The translations under genes were made by a program, and so were the position numbers. The notes below the pieces were generated by a model. The model worked only from the letters and a program-made list of their open reading frames with translations, did not search any database and was not told the origin of the DNA. A stretch of DNA of 64,000 nt from Zygnema cylindricum. Taxonomy: Eukaryota; Streptophyta; Zygnematophyceae; Zygnematales; Zygnemataceae. Location of the stretch: the NCBI GenBank assembly GCA_037447655.1, contig JBBHKE010002332.1:17146-81145 (forward strand), written 5' to 3'. Of this stretch, positions 1 to 12,235 are shown one piece after another (within the stretch, counting starts at the first letter, position 1; every line of letters begins with the position of its first letter).

Positions 1-380
1 GTGTGATAAATTTATTGTTATATGAAAATTGAACGCTAATTCGATCCCGCTTTTTTTTTTCCAAATTCTTAAATAGCATAAATTATTCTATTTTTTCCTT
101 TATGCCATTTAGGGTTTTTTGTCCAATTAGCGTAAAAACGAAAGTATATTGTTATTTAAATAGTGTGGTGTGCGGTACGTGTCATACTGTACAAATTGTA
201 CCTTTTTAAGTTAAAAAGTATAATTAATGGGTTTTAGTAACCGCGGACTCATGAGAATATGCGCTCTAAAAAGGGGATGAAATTGGGTTGTCAAATATCA
301 CGTTCGCACATTTTCGTCCAACAACCACGTTTCGACTGTGTGAACGTACGATTTGTTTACGATTTGTCAGATTTTGTACA
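1..380. other. Intergenic AT-rich DNA with MITE relic
   Basis: I see no gene. The stretch at about 33-135 (aacgctaattcgatcccgct, then an A/T block and agggttttttg) resembles, in reverse complement, the interior of the MITE at 11057-11270. It is probably a decayed copy whose terminal repeats are lost or lie outside the window. Confidence 0.4.
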
Positions 381-383
381 AGT

Positions 384-565
384 ACCTATATTAGTGTAAG
401 CATGTTTGCGATCGACATTTGTTTTTTTCAAAGACCCAAATTAGCATTAGTAAACAATTAGAATGTATGTTTTTTTTGAAAATTTTCAAATTCCTAATTA
501 GCGTAAATCACTGTAATTATTCCTACACGCTAAAAAACCTGTACGCTAATAGCGATTGGCGGTGT
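384..565. mobile_element. MITE-A copy (short terminal-inverted-repeat element)
   Basis: The right end is cgctaatagcgattggcggtgt, the signature 3' terminal repeat of this family, followed by agt at 566-568. The left end (acctatattagtgtaagc) is a deleted form of the matching repeat and is preceded by agt at 381-383, giving a 3-bp target-site duplication. The interior is A/T-rich with gcgtaaat and caaattcctaattagcg motifs shared with other copies. No transposase is encoded, so the element is non-autonomous. Confidence 0.55.
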
Positions 566-831
566 AGTAAGCCAAAGCGATATCCCAAGAACCGAGGGAA
601 TATAACAGGCAAAAGTTACTACAGTCTAAACTGTAGAGTGGAAACCTCATGTTCTTTAGTTTACCCTAAAGAAATTGAAAAAACCTGTGAAGAACTTTCG
701 AGGCTCGAAATGTAGTTATACATCACAAAGTGATTTTGCTAATCTAGTCTAATTCCGAAATGATTCTTGTCGGAAAATGGAAAATCTGAACGGAACAGTT
801 TTTCCGCAATAGGAGATGTGCAAATTGCACT

Positions 832-3800
832 TCAGTTACCGCCTTCATCTCCGAGAACATCTACATCCTCATCCTCGTCTCCCGTTTTAAAAATCTGAAC
901 AACCTAAACAAAAGAGAGATAAATCAGATATTGCCAATTTGGCAAACAAACCGATTACAAAGAGAGACATGACAAACAAAAACATTCTCAAGTTGGAATC
1001 AACTTATCCATTACAAGCTTGCTTTTATGTGCGAAAACCCTGAAAAAACCTAAAAAATCTCAAATCAACCTGGAAATGGGAGGTATCTCAAGAGTGGGCA
1101 ATTGAAAGAAATTACAGGATATAACCCAAAATGGTGTTAGAACATTGTTATACCGACTTAATTTCAAACAGGATAAAGGAAGTGGTGAACCGATGATTTT
1201 GTGTTTATCGACATGAAATTCAAAAAGTAAAAAAAGGAGAAATGCTGAGAACAAACCCTACCCTTTCTGTGACCAACATTACTAGATCTGTAGCTTTTCT
1301 TGAACTACAGATAATCGATAAATTGTTTCAATAAATCGGGAAGGGAATTATTGTGATAAATTACCAATACATCACGATAAATTACCAATAAACATCGGGT
1401 CGATAACTACCAACAATAACTCTGTACTGTGGTACGGAATGGATAGTGAAAATTTTATCAATAGCAGCCCCCCCCCGTCGCGATAACCCCGTACTCATTT
1501 TGTACTTTTATTTCCGTACCGCAATTATGTACTGTGGTATGGACCATCCCCCCCAAGCTGATTATCAGCGATAACTTCTGTTGGCCCCAGAGCGATACAT
1601 CAGGACCCTTCGCCGTTCGATAACAGATAATATCGGTTTCAGATTTATCGCGATAAGAAATTACCCGATACACAACACTAAAAATTAATGATCATAATTC
1701 TTTGGGGAATTCATAAATATCATGACAACAAATGAATAGTGGAAAACTGGACAAAAAAAGCAAGTGGTCACAGCAAGGAAGTAAATCAGAAAATATAAAC
1801 ACATTGAGAGCAAAAAAAAGAAAGAAACAAGACAAAGAGCAAGGACACGAGCCAAAAGTTTCCTTAAAAAGAGCACAAAAGCAAACCTAGTAATAAAAAA
1901 ACATCCAGTTTTAGCAAAATTCGAAAGAATTACAGCCCACCTTCAAAGTCGTTTTCTTTTCTTCTTCGTCCATTTCTCGACCTCCATCAGAACTCGATGC
2001 CGTCTTTCTTTCTCTCGTCGAATTCTCATCCTGTCCAATTCTTCTGTCGACTTTCATAGGACCTGAACCATTTATCTCTCCAATAGGAACACTCGGATCC
2101 TCTCCATCTACATTGCCCCGTCTCGCAGACAAACGAGGCTGTTCCAGACTCTCTGCCTGTACAAAAAAAAAATACAAAACAAGCACAAAACAAGTACAAA
2201 AAAAAGACACTCTCTCAGAAAAAGAAGGGGAGAAAAAAAAGCAGAAGCACCCTAAAGAAGCTCAACAAAAGCGAGACAAGACAATGGGAATGGAGAGAGG
2301 GGGAGAGAGAGGGGAAGAGAGAGAGAAAGAAATAAAAATAAAAATATGATTGAAGGAAAAGTGCTTTGACTCTGTTTTGGTGTTTGTATTGCGTACCTCG
2401 TGGCCTTTTCTGCCGACATCTTTCTCCAGCCGGCCCAAGTCGACTCCGATATCTTTCAAACCTCCCAATCTTGACAGCCGACGAATTTCTTCCTTCTCCT
2501 CTTCCTCTCCATCCTCTCCTTTCTGCTTGAGATGACGGTCTTCCTCCGCTGCAGAGCTGTCAATCCTCTTCCGAGGGTGACCACCAGTACGATCATCACC
2601 AGAAATATCCACACCATTCAAATCCAAACCTGTATTGATGTAGAGAGGACCAAATGAAAACACAAACACCTTTAAGAACAGTCTGCTACACTTTTTCACA
2701 TGTATTTATTAACCACACAATTACAGGTCCAATAGAGAGAAATTTAGCACCAAGAAGCAGGAGGACTTGAACGGTTGGCAACAATTCTAGTTCATAATTG
2801 TAGCTTATCCCATAGATTTGGAAAAACAACGCAGGGAATAAACTAATATTATACAATAAGGAGTGGCTTTCCATGTAATAAACTTTTCTCCATATGTTGT
2901 GAACACGTCACAGGCACAAATATAGTCGGTTTACCGGTTTATAATGAGTTTACCATCAATCTAAAATCACTCATATCAGGGACGAAACTGTAGCGGGTTT
3001 TCACAGACTCCAGTTGAGGACGTTTACATAATGATTATTTTTTAGGGAACTTGCTTACAAACAGTTGATGAGTATTTCAACAAGATGTAAAAGTAAAAGT
3101 GACTCATTTACTGAAAAAACGCAGGTTCTATCACCAGAAACAATCATCTTCGAGTTAAAATGACTAAAGTGACACTTACTACTTTCAGGTGGTCCGTGGT
3201 TGAGATCCATAGCTAAATCATCAGTGCGACTCTTCCTAACCCGTCCCTCGTGTTTTCTGTCACTTCCCACAATTGGACCTTCGGGTCGGGGATCATTTGT
3301 AGCAACTGAAGGAGTATCCAGTTTAGCTCTAACGTTCGTTGTAGGTCTGTCTGGTAATTCCTGTAGATCCTCAGGGGGCAATTCATCCACTAATTTATAT
3401 AGCTTGCTTTGGAATCTGCAAAAAAGTTTCAAAATTCATTAAAGATGTTAGATGTTACTTAAAGCTCAACAGTCAAAAGCCAAACAAGGTACAGAATAGC
3501 AATTATAATAGTGCTAAAATGTTCGTTTTAAAGCCAATATGGCACAACACCTCACAAGTTTCGGGTCACCTAAATAATCATTACTATTTCATTTTCGAAT
3601 GTTCATTTTAAACAGAGTAAGAGTCACATGTTGTGCTGTCGACGAGAAGAAAAAACCCAAGCTCTAGTGGGAGATTTGATTTTTGCTATAAAATTCTTCA
3701 TATAAGAAGCTTAACAAATGAGTTATCCCTAACTGAAATTTTGGTGCTTTCGATTCTATCCATTTTGGAGCTCATGAAAGAAGAAGATTCTCGTAAATAG

Positions 3801-6800
3801 CCGGGTCGAGGCCCATGCATGGTGACTAAACAGAGGGCATCCAATCAAATGGTTGTTTATTGCCAAAAAGTAAAATAACATTTTTAGCGTGAAAATATGA
3901 TTAGGAGCAGCTCCTTGGCAAACATAAGCTCAAAATAGTCGATTCCCACCTTTTAAGTTATCCATCAAAATCCACCCTAAAAATGAATTTCCCAAATTTC
4001 TATAACTCAATATCATACAAAAGTAAACTTCAAGAAAATCAATAAATAAATAAATTGCCAATTGTGCTGAAATGAATTGATTGTTCTACCGTAGGAAATA
4101 ATGAAATACCACAAAGGGTGGATGCATAACCTAAGCAACCTAAACATTTAAGCTCATAAGATACACCAATACATAGAATGTGGATGTGATAATCGGCTTA
4201 CAAGCCTTTTAATACTGTGAGCGTGAGCTTTCATTGTCCATGGTTGAAAAACCAAACTGAATATCCTTCCATTGATCCCATGCATCTATAGCAAACAGAC
4301 AGACTATGCAAGAAAGAAAAACTTACTTTTTAAGGTCATCCTGAGCTCGTACAACACGTTGATGAGCTTTAATCAATTTTTTCAGCTTCCCAAGATCCCT
4401 GAAAACACATGAGGCTCCCAACAAATGAGTAGCCCATCTCCTCCTCTGCCGTTGCTTTCAAACTACTACAAGCCTTCCACTCTGTCATCCTCACCTACAA
4501 TTCTTCTTTAAATTCCAGCCTACAACTAATTTTGTTACATTCTACTGTGAATCCTGCATAGATTCAATAGACAACTGAGAGCCTCCACCTCCTGTAGCCA
4601 CACACCCTCTACATTATCCAGGAAGAGACAGTTTTGACCTGTTTTGACTATCCTAACTTCCAGACTGTATTGCATAACATTCCTTAATCCTTCATGATCG
4701 CCATGAGCATCAAGCACTTACCATCATTTTTTATAAGATAAGAATGTTTCCTAAAGGATTAAATGTGCATATCGGCATCCGCAGCATTTCTTGTAAAATT
4801 GTGTCAAGGTCTGGTATAACACCCACTCACTCACTAGTGCTTCATTTTACTCATAAGAAACTGTTGAAAAAACTTTTTGGAACTTGGTTCCCAACAAATA
4901 GGGTTGCACCTCAACGGAATATCGTTGCCATTCAATGAGGGGATATTGGTAAATATGACCCAGTAAAACAGGTGCAATATCGTATTAGTGGTACAAAGTA
5001 TTTGTTTTTCCTAGTGCAACATGAAAGGCATAAAACAGCAATCTACTGCTAATTAATTATAAGCTCTTTCCCTAAAAAAAAAAAAAAAGCCAAGATAAGA
5101 CAAGAGGTTGACGCGTTGTTGAAATATTTATACTGAAGTACATGCTACGTTGTTCAAAACAATAAATAATCCTTGATGGTTGAAAAAAAAAATTAACACT
5201 TAAAAAACATATAAATGTGTACCGGTGGACAGAACCTGTCGTATAGCATATCAACAAAACGACCTCTCCCAGTCTTCCACCACTGTAGAAAAAAAAAGTC
5301 ACATTTCATCCTGACATACTACCTTATTGATCCAGAAAAATGGTGGTAGACAGTATAGTGCTTTTCTCATGAACAGCCCCCTGGAGAGGAAGTCGCATGC
5401 AAATCCGAAATAAGAAAACATGAGATTATTCTTGCATGAAATGAAAAAATAGATTATATGAATGTCAAGTCAATAAACACTGCTTCCCCCCTCAACGTGG
5501 TAGAACTTCAATCAGTAATCCAATGACCCAATTACATATTTTCCTTCACTTTTTTCCAGACCATCCATCGGGGACCGTCCTCGTGATAGAATCGGACTTC
5601 TAGGGTTTATTGGGGTTTTAGGGAGACTTACGCATGGGCATGTTCTTTAACTAGCAGCAAATCAGATTCCAATATCGCCACACGAGCTGTGAGTTCTTTC
5701 ACTCCTCTGCCTTTCCTTTCCACCTTCTCCTGCAAGCGTCTTACACAAAAAGGACAACCGAATAGAATTGTCATATGAGAAAAAAGAACCATACGCAGGA
5801 AAACAAATGGCTTGAGCATCAAAAAGCTTATTAATGATATAAAATAATAAGGCCGCGGAAGAATGCGCAACAGGCAAAATACACAAGTTTCTTAATTTAA
5901 GCTCTTCAAAGAGCAAAACTGCCAATTGAGTACTTTTCAACTCCATCCGCAAAACTAGGTGTACATAAAAGTTACTTGTGAAAAATGACTACTAGCTGTG
6001 CGTGCAGAATAACAAAGAATTGGAAATACCGCTTCACAAACATACCTCGAGCAGCTTCTTAGCATCAGTCAGGTTGAGTATCTCTGCTTGCAATAATTTC
6101 CTCTGCAAAGAAGAGTAACATAAGAAGAAGTATCACCATGATGAAGCAGAAAATGTCTCCTTTTCCTCCCTTACACACTTATGTGAAATAGTTACAGACT
6201 GTAATGTGATGCGGCGGTGTTGCCACAATAATGTGTAGGAACAGCAAATATCAGTTTATACCGCACCTCTGTTTCCAAATCCTCGGCACCAAGTACAGAA
6301 TCTCCATAATGCTTTGACAGATAATGCACCGTTGGATGGTGAGGATCACGTGGATCTTTTCCTCTGTCTCCATCAGATATATCTTCACTGGCAGGTTCAC
6401 TTGGACCTCTCCGCTGACGCTTGACATTTTTTATGTCTCTCTGCTCCAAACGTTCACTGCAGCAAAAACCGGCAGAGACAACAATCATCAACTTTCTTTA
6501 ATTTCATTTCCTGGGCAGAAGCGACGCAGATATAAAACAGACACCGGCAGACGAAAATTTGGCTAGCGAAAACTTACTACATTTCCCATCTTCAAAACCA
6601 CCCAGATGCAGAAGCCACACAATAAACAAAAAAACCAATCATGTAACTGCGATTATTTATTCATTACATACCGACAAGGATACCCACAAAAAAATGCATT
6701 AACTTTAAAAAATGGGTGCCAAAAACACATGCATATAAACCACAAAAAAATGCATTCACTTCAAAATTGGGTGCCAAAAAAAACATACATGCTTAGTGGA

Positions 6801-8552
6801 GGGGAGCGGCCAGGGGATCCTGAACTTCTGCGTCTGAGAGGTGAAGCAGACCGAGAGCGGCCTGCAAGAGATGCTCAGGTCCTCAAAATCTGAATTATTC
6901 TGCTTTTAAAAATGAATTAATTCAAGGAATGAATGCAGCAAAACTTCAAAAATCTTCAGCTACTGAAAATTTGCCATGACAACATGTAGCTTTCTTTTGA
7001 ACAACATGCATGCTGGTATGGACCATGGACTGTCCTAAAAGTACACCGCGTATCACTATTTAGTGTAGTTTTAAAATTGAACTACACTAAGTGGCTCCTT
7101 GTGGCTCACTTAACTGAATACCCTTATTAACACTGTTTTATGAGTCTGGGTCCAAAAAGGACTCACTCGAATTAGAGTGATTAACTCTAATAGCAATAAG
7201 CAGTGTAGTAAATCTATTCAAAATGGTTTGCGCAGACACTTTAATCACTGATGCATTAAAAAAGCACTGCTATAAAAACCAAAGGCATGGAAAACAAGAG
7301 CATACCACGCACGCGAGGAAGACTTCTTCGAGAATCAAGACGACGACGACCATCTGGTGACCGCCGAGGATGTCTGTCGATACGTTCTCGAAGATCACCA
7401 CCACGATAGCCTGAGTATCTCTCTGGGTAAACACATTAGGAAACCGAAAATGATGGGTAGGATACAAGTTGCTTGCGGAAAGTACTCTGAAATAAGTTAC
7501 ATTGCTGCAATAATAATGCATAAAACCAAACTTAAAGTTGAGGAGTTGCGATTTATAAGAGTTGCGTCATATCAAACTGCAACAATAGGAATCCAAATGC
7601 ACGAGTTAGACAACCAAGAATTGGATAACATAATGCTGCTAGAAGGTAAACAGCGCTATGAGCAAACTTCAAATATAAAAAAAAAAAAAACAGCCGCCCA
7701 TTCCAACGGGTATCACTTAAGTCAGCGGGCATATTAGGGTTAAGCACTTTATTAAAATTAACTCCATTAAATTGCATTTTGCCACGTGACCCATTGCGGG
7801 CCATTAACTAAATAGTGTCATCAACACTAATTTATGATTCCAGGTCAAAACAACACGCACTCGAATTAGAGTAATTAACTCTAATAGCGATGGGCAGTGT
7901 ATCAAAGTGGATTTTCCAGAACTTACAAATACCATGATAAGCTGTGTGCTGAATATGCAGATTATGAAATGGAGCGAAACATAGAAGCCACGACAGACGC
8001 AGAATCATAAAAAAAGGATAAAGTGATCATCATAATAAAAAATCAGTCACGATAACAAATAACGATTCAGCAAAAGGTGGTCCTGCTGGAAGTCCTGCAC
8101 AGTGATTATAAATGGCGGGATCTCCTTCTTCTGCACATATATATGTGTGCAAATAGCGCTTCAATACAATAACCTAATAACGTGAGAGCGCAAGATAAGC
8201 AGCTCTCCTCCATCGAAAAGGAAAAAAACAAAGACGATAGCTCCAGAAAAAATCGTCAGCTGTCCAAGATAATATATATCGCGATAAGAATTTTCACCAA
8301 ATACAAATATGAGTAAGCCTGCCAAGCGCAAAGGCTTTTTCGCAGAAAAGAAAAACTTCGCCGTCTCTTGCCTGCTCCATAAATCTCTTGTAAGTTTTAA
8401 GAAGTTCTTTCTTTGAGACCCTTACCGCCTCCAAATGGCGGCGCTTTACGAAGCTCCTCATCGCCATGGGCAAATGTGCAATTTGCTCGAGGGCAGTTGC
8501 CCCGGGCAAAGAGAGAACACAACTTCGTTTTAAAGAGATCACGGTGCGCCAT
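832..8552 (-). CDS. CCCH zinc-finger protein, land-plant C3H13-like, 11 exons, complete
   Basis: The gene is reconstructed from 11 exons: 8552-8426, 7422-7306, 6861-6789, 6456-6267, 6102-6046, 5729-5632, 4398-4327, 3415-3180, 2629-2397, 2156-1941 and 894-832. Every junction is GT..AG and every codon phase agrees, giving 1482 nt and 493 aa. Exon 1 starts MAHRDLFKTKLC and carries one zinc finger (C-x7-C-x4-C-x3-H, ending TFAHG). Next come an Arg-rich region (DLRERIDRHPRRSP), an RS-rich stretch (GRSRSASPLRRR), a coiled coil (exons 5-8; KKLIKAHQRVVRAQDDLK), a charged region, and an acidic tail (GDEDEDVDVL). This order matches, from memory, the plant family annotated as zinc finger CCCH domain-containing protein 13. 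CCCH fingers usually bind RNA, and RS and acidic tracts suggest a nuclear role; both are inferences. The link from exon 10 to exon 11 is the least certain, because reading through exon 10 would instead stop at 1911. Introns carry transposon insertions. Confidence 0.88.
1345..1676. mobile_element. Element B copy in intron 10 of the CCCH gene
   Basis: The right end, ttacccgatacacaac (1661-1676), preceded by tttatcgcgataagaa and gttcgataacagataatatc, matches the right end of the element at 26073-26502 almost base for base. The left boundary is uncertain. The body is rich in palindromic tatcgcgata and cgataac motifs and in gtactgtggta segments. No coding capacity is seen. Confidence 0.4.
7043..7206. 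mobile_element. MITE-A copy in intron 2 of the CCCH gene
   Basis: The element begins acaccgcgtatcactattta and ends ctaatagcaataagcagtgt, imperfect inverted repeats. It is flanked on both sides by agt (7040-7042 and 7207-7209), a 3-bp duplication. It lies between exons 2 and 3 of the minus-strand zinc-finger gene, away from the splice sites. Confidence 0.75.
7703..7900. mobile_element. Diverged MITE-A copy in intron 1 of the CCCH gene
   Basis: The right half (cactcgaattagagtaatta, then ctctaatagcgatgggcagtgt) is homologous to 7141-7206 and to the reverse complement of 23457-23538. The left end, near caacgggtatcacttaa, is a degenerate terminal repeat. The interior contains gccacgtgaccc, shared with the copy at 23759-23835. 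The target-site duplication is no longer clear. Confidence 0.55.
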
Positions 8553-8557
8553 GTTCT

Positions 8558-8609
8558 GCTTCTTCTTCTTCTTCTTCTTCTTCTTCTTCTCCTCCTTCTC
8601 CTTCTCCTT
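8558..8609 (+). repeat. (TTC)n microsatellite in the 5' leader of the CCCH gene
   Basis: An almost pure run of ttc triplets grades into ctcctt units. On the gene strand it is a (GAA)n tract immediately upstream of the start codon at 8552, so it is probably in the 5' UTR or core promoter. Apparent Leu/Phe-rich reading frames here are artefacts. Confidence 0.85.
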
Positions 8610-9090
8610 ATTGATACAATGATACGCCTAACAAAGAAACTGGAGATGTATTTTTAAATGCTACTCTTCAATTACCGTCGAAGAGAGTTGCAAGAGTCAG
8701 GTAACGGAGACGTTGGAGAAGAAGTTCGTAACCGAGTGATGTTTAAAGAATGGCAGTGATCGAGGTACAGACACGAAAGTAGAGCTTACAACCCTTCAGT
8801 TAATAACCTCCGCAGTTCCGCTTCCTCTGAAGTCCAAACTCATTATGCTACGATCCTTGCAAAGACATAGAACGCCTGGAAACTGGAGACTTCGCTCGGA
8901 CACTGACTTTTAGATTAGGGCTATGAGAGAAGGACCAGGAATAGGACAAAAGTTTTTGGCCAGGAGACTGACAAGGGAGGACTTGACAGTACAGTATGTT
9001 TTTAAAAAGTGCGTAAATTACGTCCGGCGTTCGCACTCAATCCGCATAACGTGCGGACGCACCTGTCCGTATCGCCGTGCGGTTACTGTA
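8610..9090. other. Upstream intergenic region, nothing recognised
   Basis: This is the promoter-side flank of the zinc-finger gene. I see no further exon, repeat or recognisable control motif. Open frames on either strand are short and show no family resemblance. Confidence 0.5.
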
Positions 9091-9098
9091 ATTTGAGG

Positions 9099-9693
9099 CA
9101 GAGGTCGCAAACGGTCAACCGAAACCGTGACCGACCGTTAACCGACCGCCCGCGCCGGATCTGGAACGGATTCGGTTGCCAAATTTTGGGGGCGGTTGCG
9201 GTCGGTTGATTCACCAAAAAAAAAAAAAAAGTCGGTTACGGTCGGTTAACCAAAAAAAAAAAAAAAAAAAAAATTTTGTACTGTCCATACAATCCAACAT
9301 TATTGTACTTTGAATTCTTTGGTATCGTGGAAGTACGTGACATCATGATTAGCGTCGCAAATCTGACACGGTAGTAACACTATTCATTTCGTAAATATTA
9401 GGGAACGCGACAAATCGTAATTATTGGCTTATTCATACGTCGTACATTATTGCAAAGTACATTAACGCTAATAACAATGAGCGTTGTAATTTTGTACTTT
9501 TTCGGTTATGGGCGGGCACGGTTAGTCGCGAGAAATCGAGTTTCGGTTAACTTTTGTTTTCGTAAGCGCCGGTCGGTTAACGGTTAACAATTTTGGAGCG
9601 TGACATAACCCGGTCGGGCGTCGGTTACTCAGATTTTACAAAAAAAAAACGGTCGGTTTCAGTTATGTAAAATTTTGACTTTTGCGACATCTG
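9099..9693. mobile_element. Non-autonomous hAT-like element with 8-bp TSD
   Basis: The ends are cagaggtcgcaaa (9099-9111) and tttgcgacatctg (9681-9693), inverted repeats matching at 12 of 13 positions. Both sides carry the same 8-bp duplication, atttgagg (9091-9098 and 9694-9701). An 8-bp TSD with termini starting CA is the hAT superfamily pattern. Inside, near both ends, the motif ggtcggttaacggttaac and its complement recur many times. Such subterminal repeats are typical transposase-binding sites in hAT elements. Long A-runs occur at 9216-9270. No transposase is present. Confidence 0.8.
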
Positions 9694-9754
9694 ATTTGAG
9701 GTCACGCAAACTTTTCGTTTCATAAGGCGATTCCGATGTTGCATTCACACTAGA

Positions 9755-10165
9755 AATGGATGATGAATGAGATGAGGAAACGAATAATTACGTACCATTC
9801 ATTCCGCAAAAAAAACAAAAACATAGGCGCCAAACAGGCCGATCGCTCGGCTGTCAACCTCTTTGGAGCGTAGCGACGGACAAAACATACGGTTAAGTGC
9901 GTCAAAACTTGACAACCGTGGTAAATCATCTTCTTTTCCGGAAAACCTTTTCGGAATGCAGAAATCCGACTTTGAAAAAACAGGAAGTCGTATCCCGAAT
10001 GAATGAATGAATGGTACGGACGGATTTGAGTCATCGGCGCCTAATTGTACGGCAGCATGAATCTCATCGCGACGTTTTTGTTGACGTGAGATGACGTCAA
10101 GGGTGATTCACGTCCAAACAAAAAAAAGGACATTCATTTCCTCATCTCATTATTCATCTTCCATT
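9755..10165. mobile_element. Inverted-repeat element (nested foldback)
   Basis: The left end reads aatggatgatgaatgagatg and the right end contains tcatctcattattcatcttc, so the outer arms are complementary over about 30 bp with one small indel. A second inner pair (acgtaccattcattccgc near 9790, and gaatgaatggtacgg near 10005) is also complementary. No clear target-site duplication or coding sequence was found, so the superfamily is unassigned. Confidence 0.5.
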
Positions 10166-10575
10166 AATACAGCACGAGTGTTGCGTAGAGCAGCGCATCG
10201 AAACAATGTCAATTTTCTAATACGTACCAAATGTTTAACACTATAAGAGGAAGTTTCCATGTCCTGCTAAACGTCGGTTTAAGCTGAGCGATTAACTTAG
10301 TCTTTATCTATTTGTTTTCCGCCTATGCCACCTCAGCACACCAGGATAAAGATACAACTCACTGAAGTTTGCATCGCGCGAATCTCTATAACTAGTAAAA
10401 ATCAGCAGTTTTTTAGAAATTTCGTACACAGTCGTACAGCAGAAAAATAAAGGACAAGCTGTAAAACTCGAAATTCTGTACAAAAAGAATCTTAATATCT
10501 ACAACAAATCTTTTTGGAGTTGTCGTTTTGATTCTGGTTACCAATAAATATTTACACGTATTGGAATCTTTATCA

Positions 10576-10965
10576 CTGACAGATTCTGCCATGCAATTTG
10601 AGGCAATGCCAGAATTCGGCAAAGTCTACCGATTTCGTGATGATACATTATTTTGTCTTTTGAGCGACGTCGGTCGTTTTCAGATAATTTCTTCAAAATT
10701 TTGAACGACCAAAAATTTGGACGAACAATAAATATTGAGCATTTTGTTGCCACGTCACCAGATCGTGCACGATCGCCCATTCGTATTCGTCGTCATGTGG
10801 AAACGAACTCTTTTAAAATATTCTGTTCGTTCAAATTTTTGACAGAGACATTAGGAAACGATTGATGTGGTAAAAAATGCATTCTCAAACCAGGAACAGC
10901 GAAATCCGTAAAAATCTTGAGATATTCTGACAAATCTTCAAATTGCGTGGGAGAATCTGTCAGCA
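10576..10965. repeat. Foldback (large inverted repeat)
   Basis: ctgacagattctgccatgca at 10576 is mirrored by the complement of cgtgggagaatctgtcag ending at 10965. A second, inner arm pair lies near 10708-10735 and 10814-10843 (caaaaatttg.acgaaca). The unit could form a long imperfect hairpin. It may be another DNA-transposon relic, but no TSD was resolved. Confidence 0.45.
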
Positions 10966-11056
10966 TAGGAAGAACATACTACGTGTGAATTTATTGATTG
11001 ATCATTCCATTGTTTAAAATGCGGTAAATAAAAAATATTTTAAGCATTAAACTACA

Positions 11057-11270
11057 ACACCAATCGCTATTAGCGTAGAATTTTTTTTAGCGTATACGAA
11101 TAATTAGCGTGGTTTACGCTAATTGGGAATTTGGAAATTTTCGAAGAAATTATTTACTCTAATTAGGAATTAGGGTTTTTTAAATAGTATGGATAATTCT
11201 ATTTGAGAATAAAAAATAAAAAAAGCGGGACGGAATTAGCGTACACAACGCTAATAGCGATTGGCGGTGT
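11057..11270. mobile_element. MITE-A copy, 214 bp, 3-bp TSD aca
   Basis: The left end acaccaatcgctattagcgt and right end gctaatagcgattggcggtgt are inverted repeats; the left end lacks 3 bp (cgc). The flanks are aca at 11054-11056 and aca at 11271-11273. Internally gcgtggtttacgctaatt and ttagggttttttaaatag recur in other copies. Confidence 0.8.
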
Positions 11271-11881
11271 ACAGTACGGACTAGGTGCGCTACAAGTTTC
11301 GCGCGCAGTGTGGGGCATGTGGGAGATTGACCCACAGAGCAACATTGGAAAGCGCACTCAAATTTGGTTCCTAGCATAGTTCAAAAGTAGGTGAAAGTAC
11401 GCCCATACAATATACCTATTGTACGCAAAACATACAATATGACCTTAAGACCCATATTGTATTGGTCGCAAAATGAAAAAAAATAGTAACAGGGTTGAGT
11501 TGCACATCGATCGATAGAGAATTAAACGTCATGTCTAAATTTTGAAAAACATTCGGACAAAAAAATGTTTTTCTGTGAGTTTTTAGGTATTTTTTATTTA
11601 AACTGTCAGATTTGGACGATCGGACGGTCGAAGATCAAAGTAGCGATTTAAGAAGATCACATGAAAAGCCCATAACACAACTTAAGATAAAGGCGCCTAC
11701 AAAAGGCCTACAATAGAAAAGTCTACTTTTGAACTATGGTTCCTAATAATAAAGACGGGGAAAAATAGCTCGAACCTGTTCTTACATGTTCAAAAGTCAA
11801 CCATGTAAATACTGGCTATAACTGCTGCAATATGGGAATGTGTATCCAAATTACTGTTAAGAATGTAAAAGTTACTGTTTT

Positions 11882-11959
11882 GTGGGCGTCAAGCCCTTAG
11901 ACCCAAAATAAAGTTGATGACACTATTTGTTTCTTTGCACTAATAGCGATTCACGGTGT
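11882..11959. mobile_element. MITE-A right-end fragment
   Basis: The sequence ends gcactaatagcgattcacggtgt. The preceding gacccaaaataaagttgatg is shared with the copies at 7703-7900 and 23457. No left terminal repeat was found, so this is a truncated copy. Confidence 0.5.
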
Positions 11960-12235
11960 ACCTTTTTTCAGAAGTGCTGAATAAGTGTTGACATCTCCTA
12001 TGAAACGCACACAAATCAGTGTACCAGAAATCTCCAAGGTATAGTAGCAAAAATTTAATGCGGGCTATTGCAATTTTTGTGGCCACGCGGAAACTTTCGT
12101 CCCATAAGAGGGCTCCATGTTACGAACCGTCGTATCGCTTACTGATGTTCAATGCGCCGCACCTTCCGTATCGCGTACAAGCTACCCGATGTAGAATTTT
12201 GCCAAAAACTAAAAATTCCGACATGTTGACAATGC

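Noticed and set aside
6606-6893. 95-codon plus-strand frame
   Set aside because: It overlaps exon 3 of the minus-strand zinc-finger gene and A-rich intron sequence; antisense artefact.
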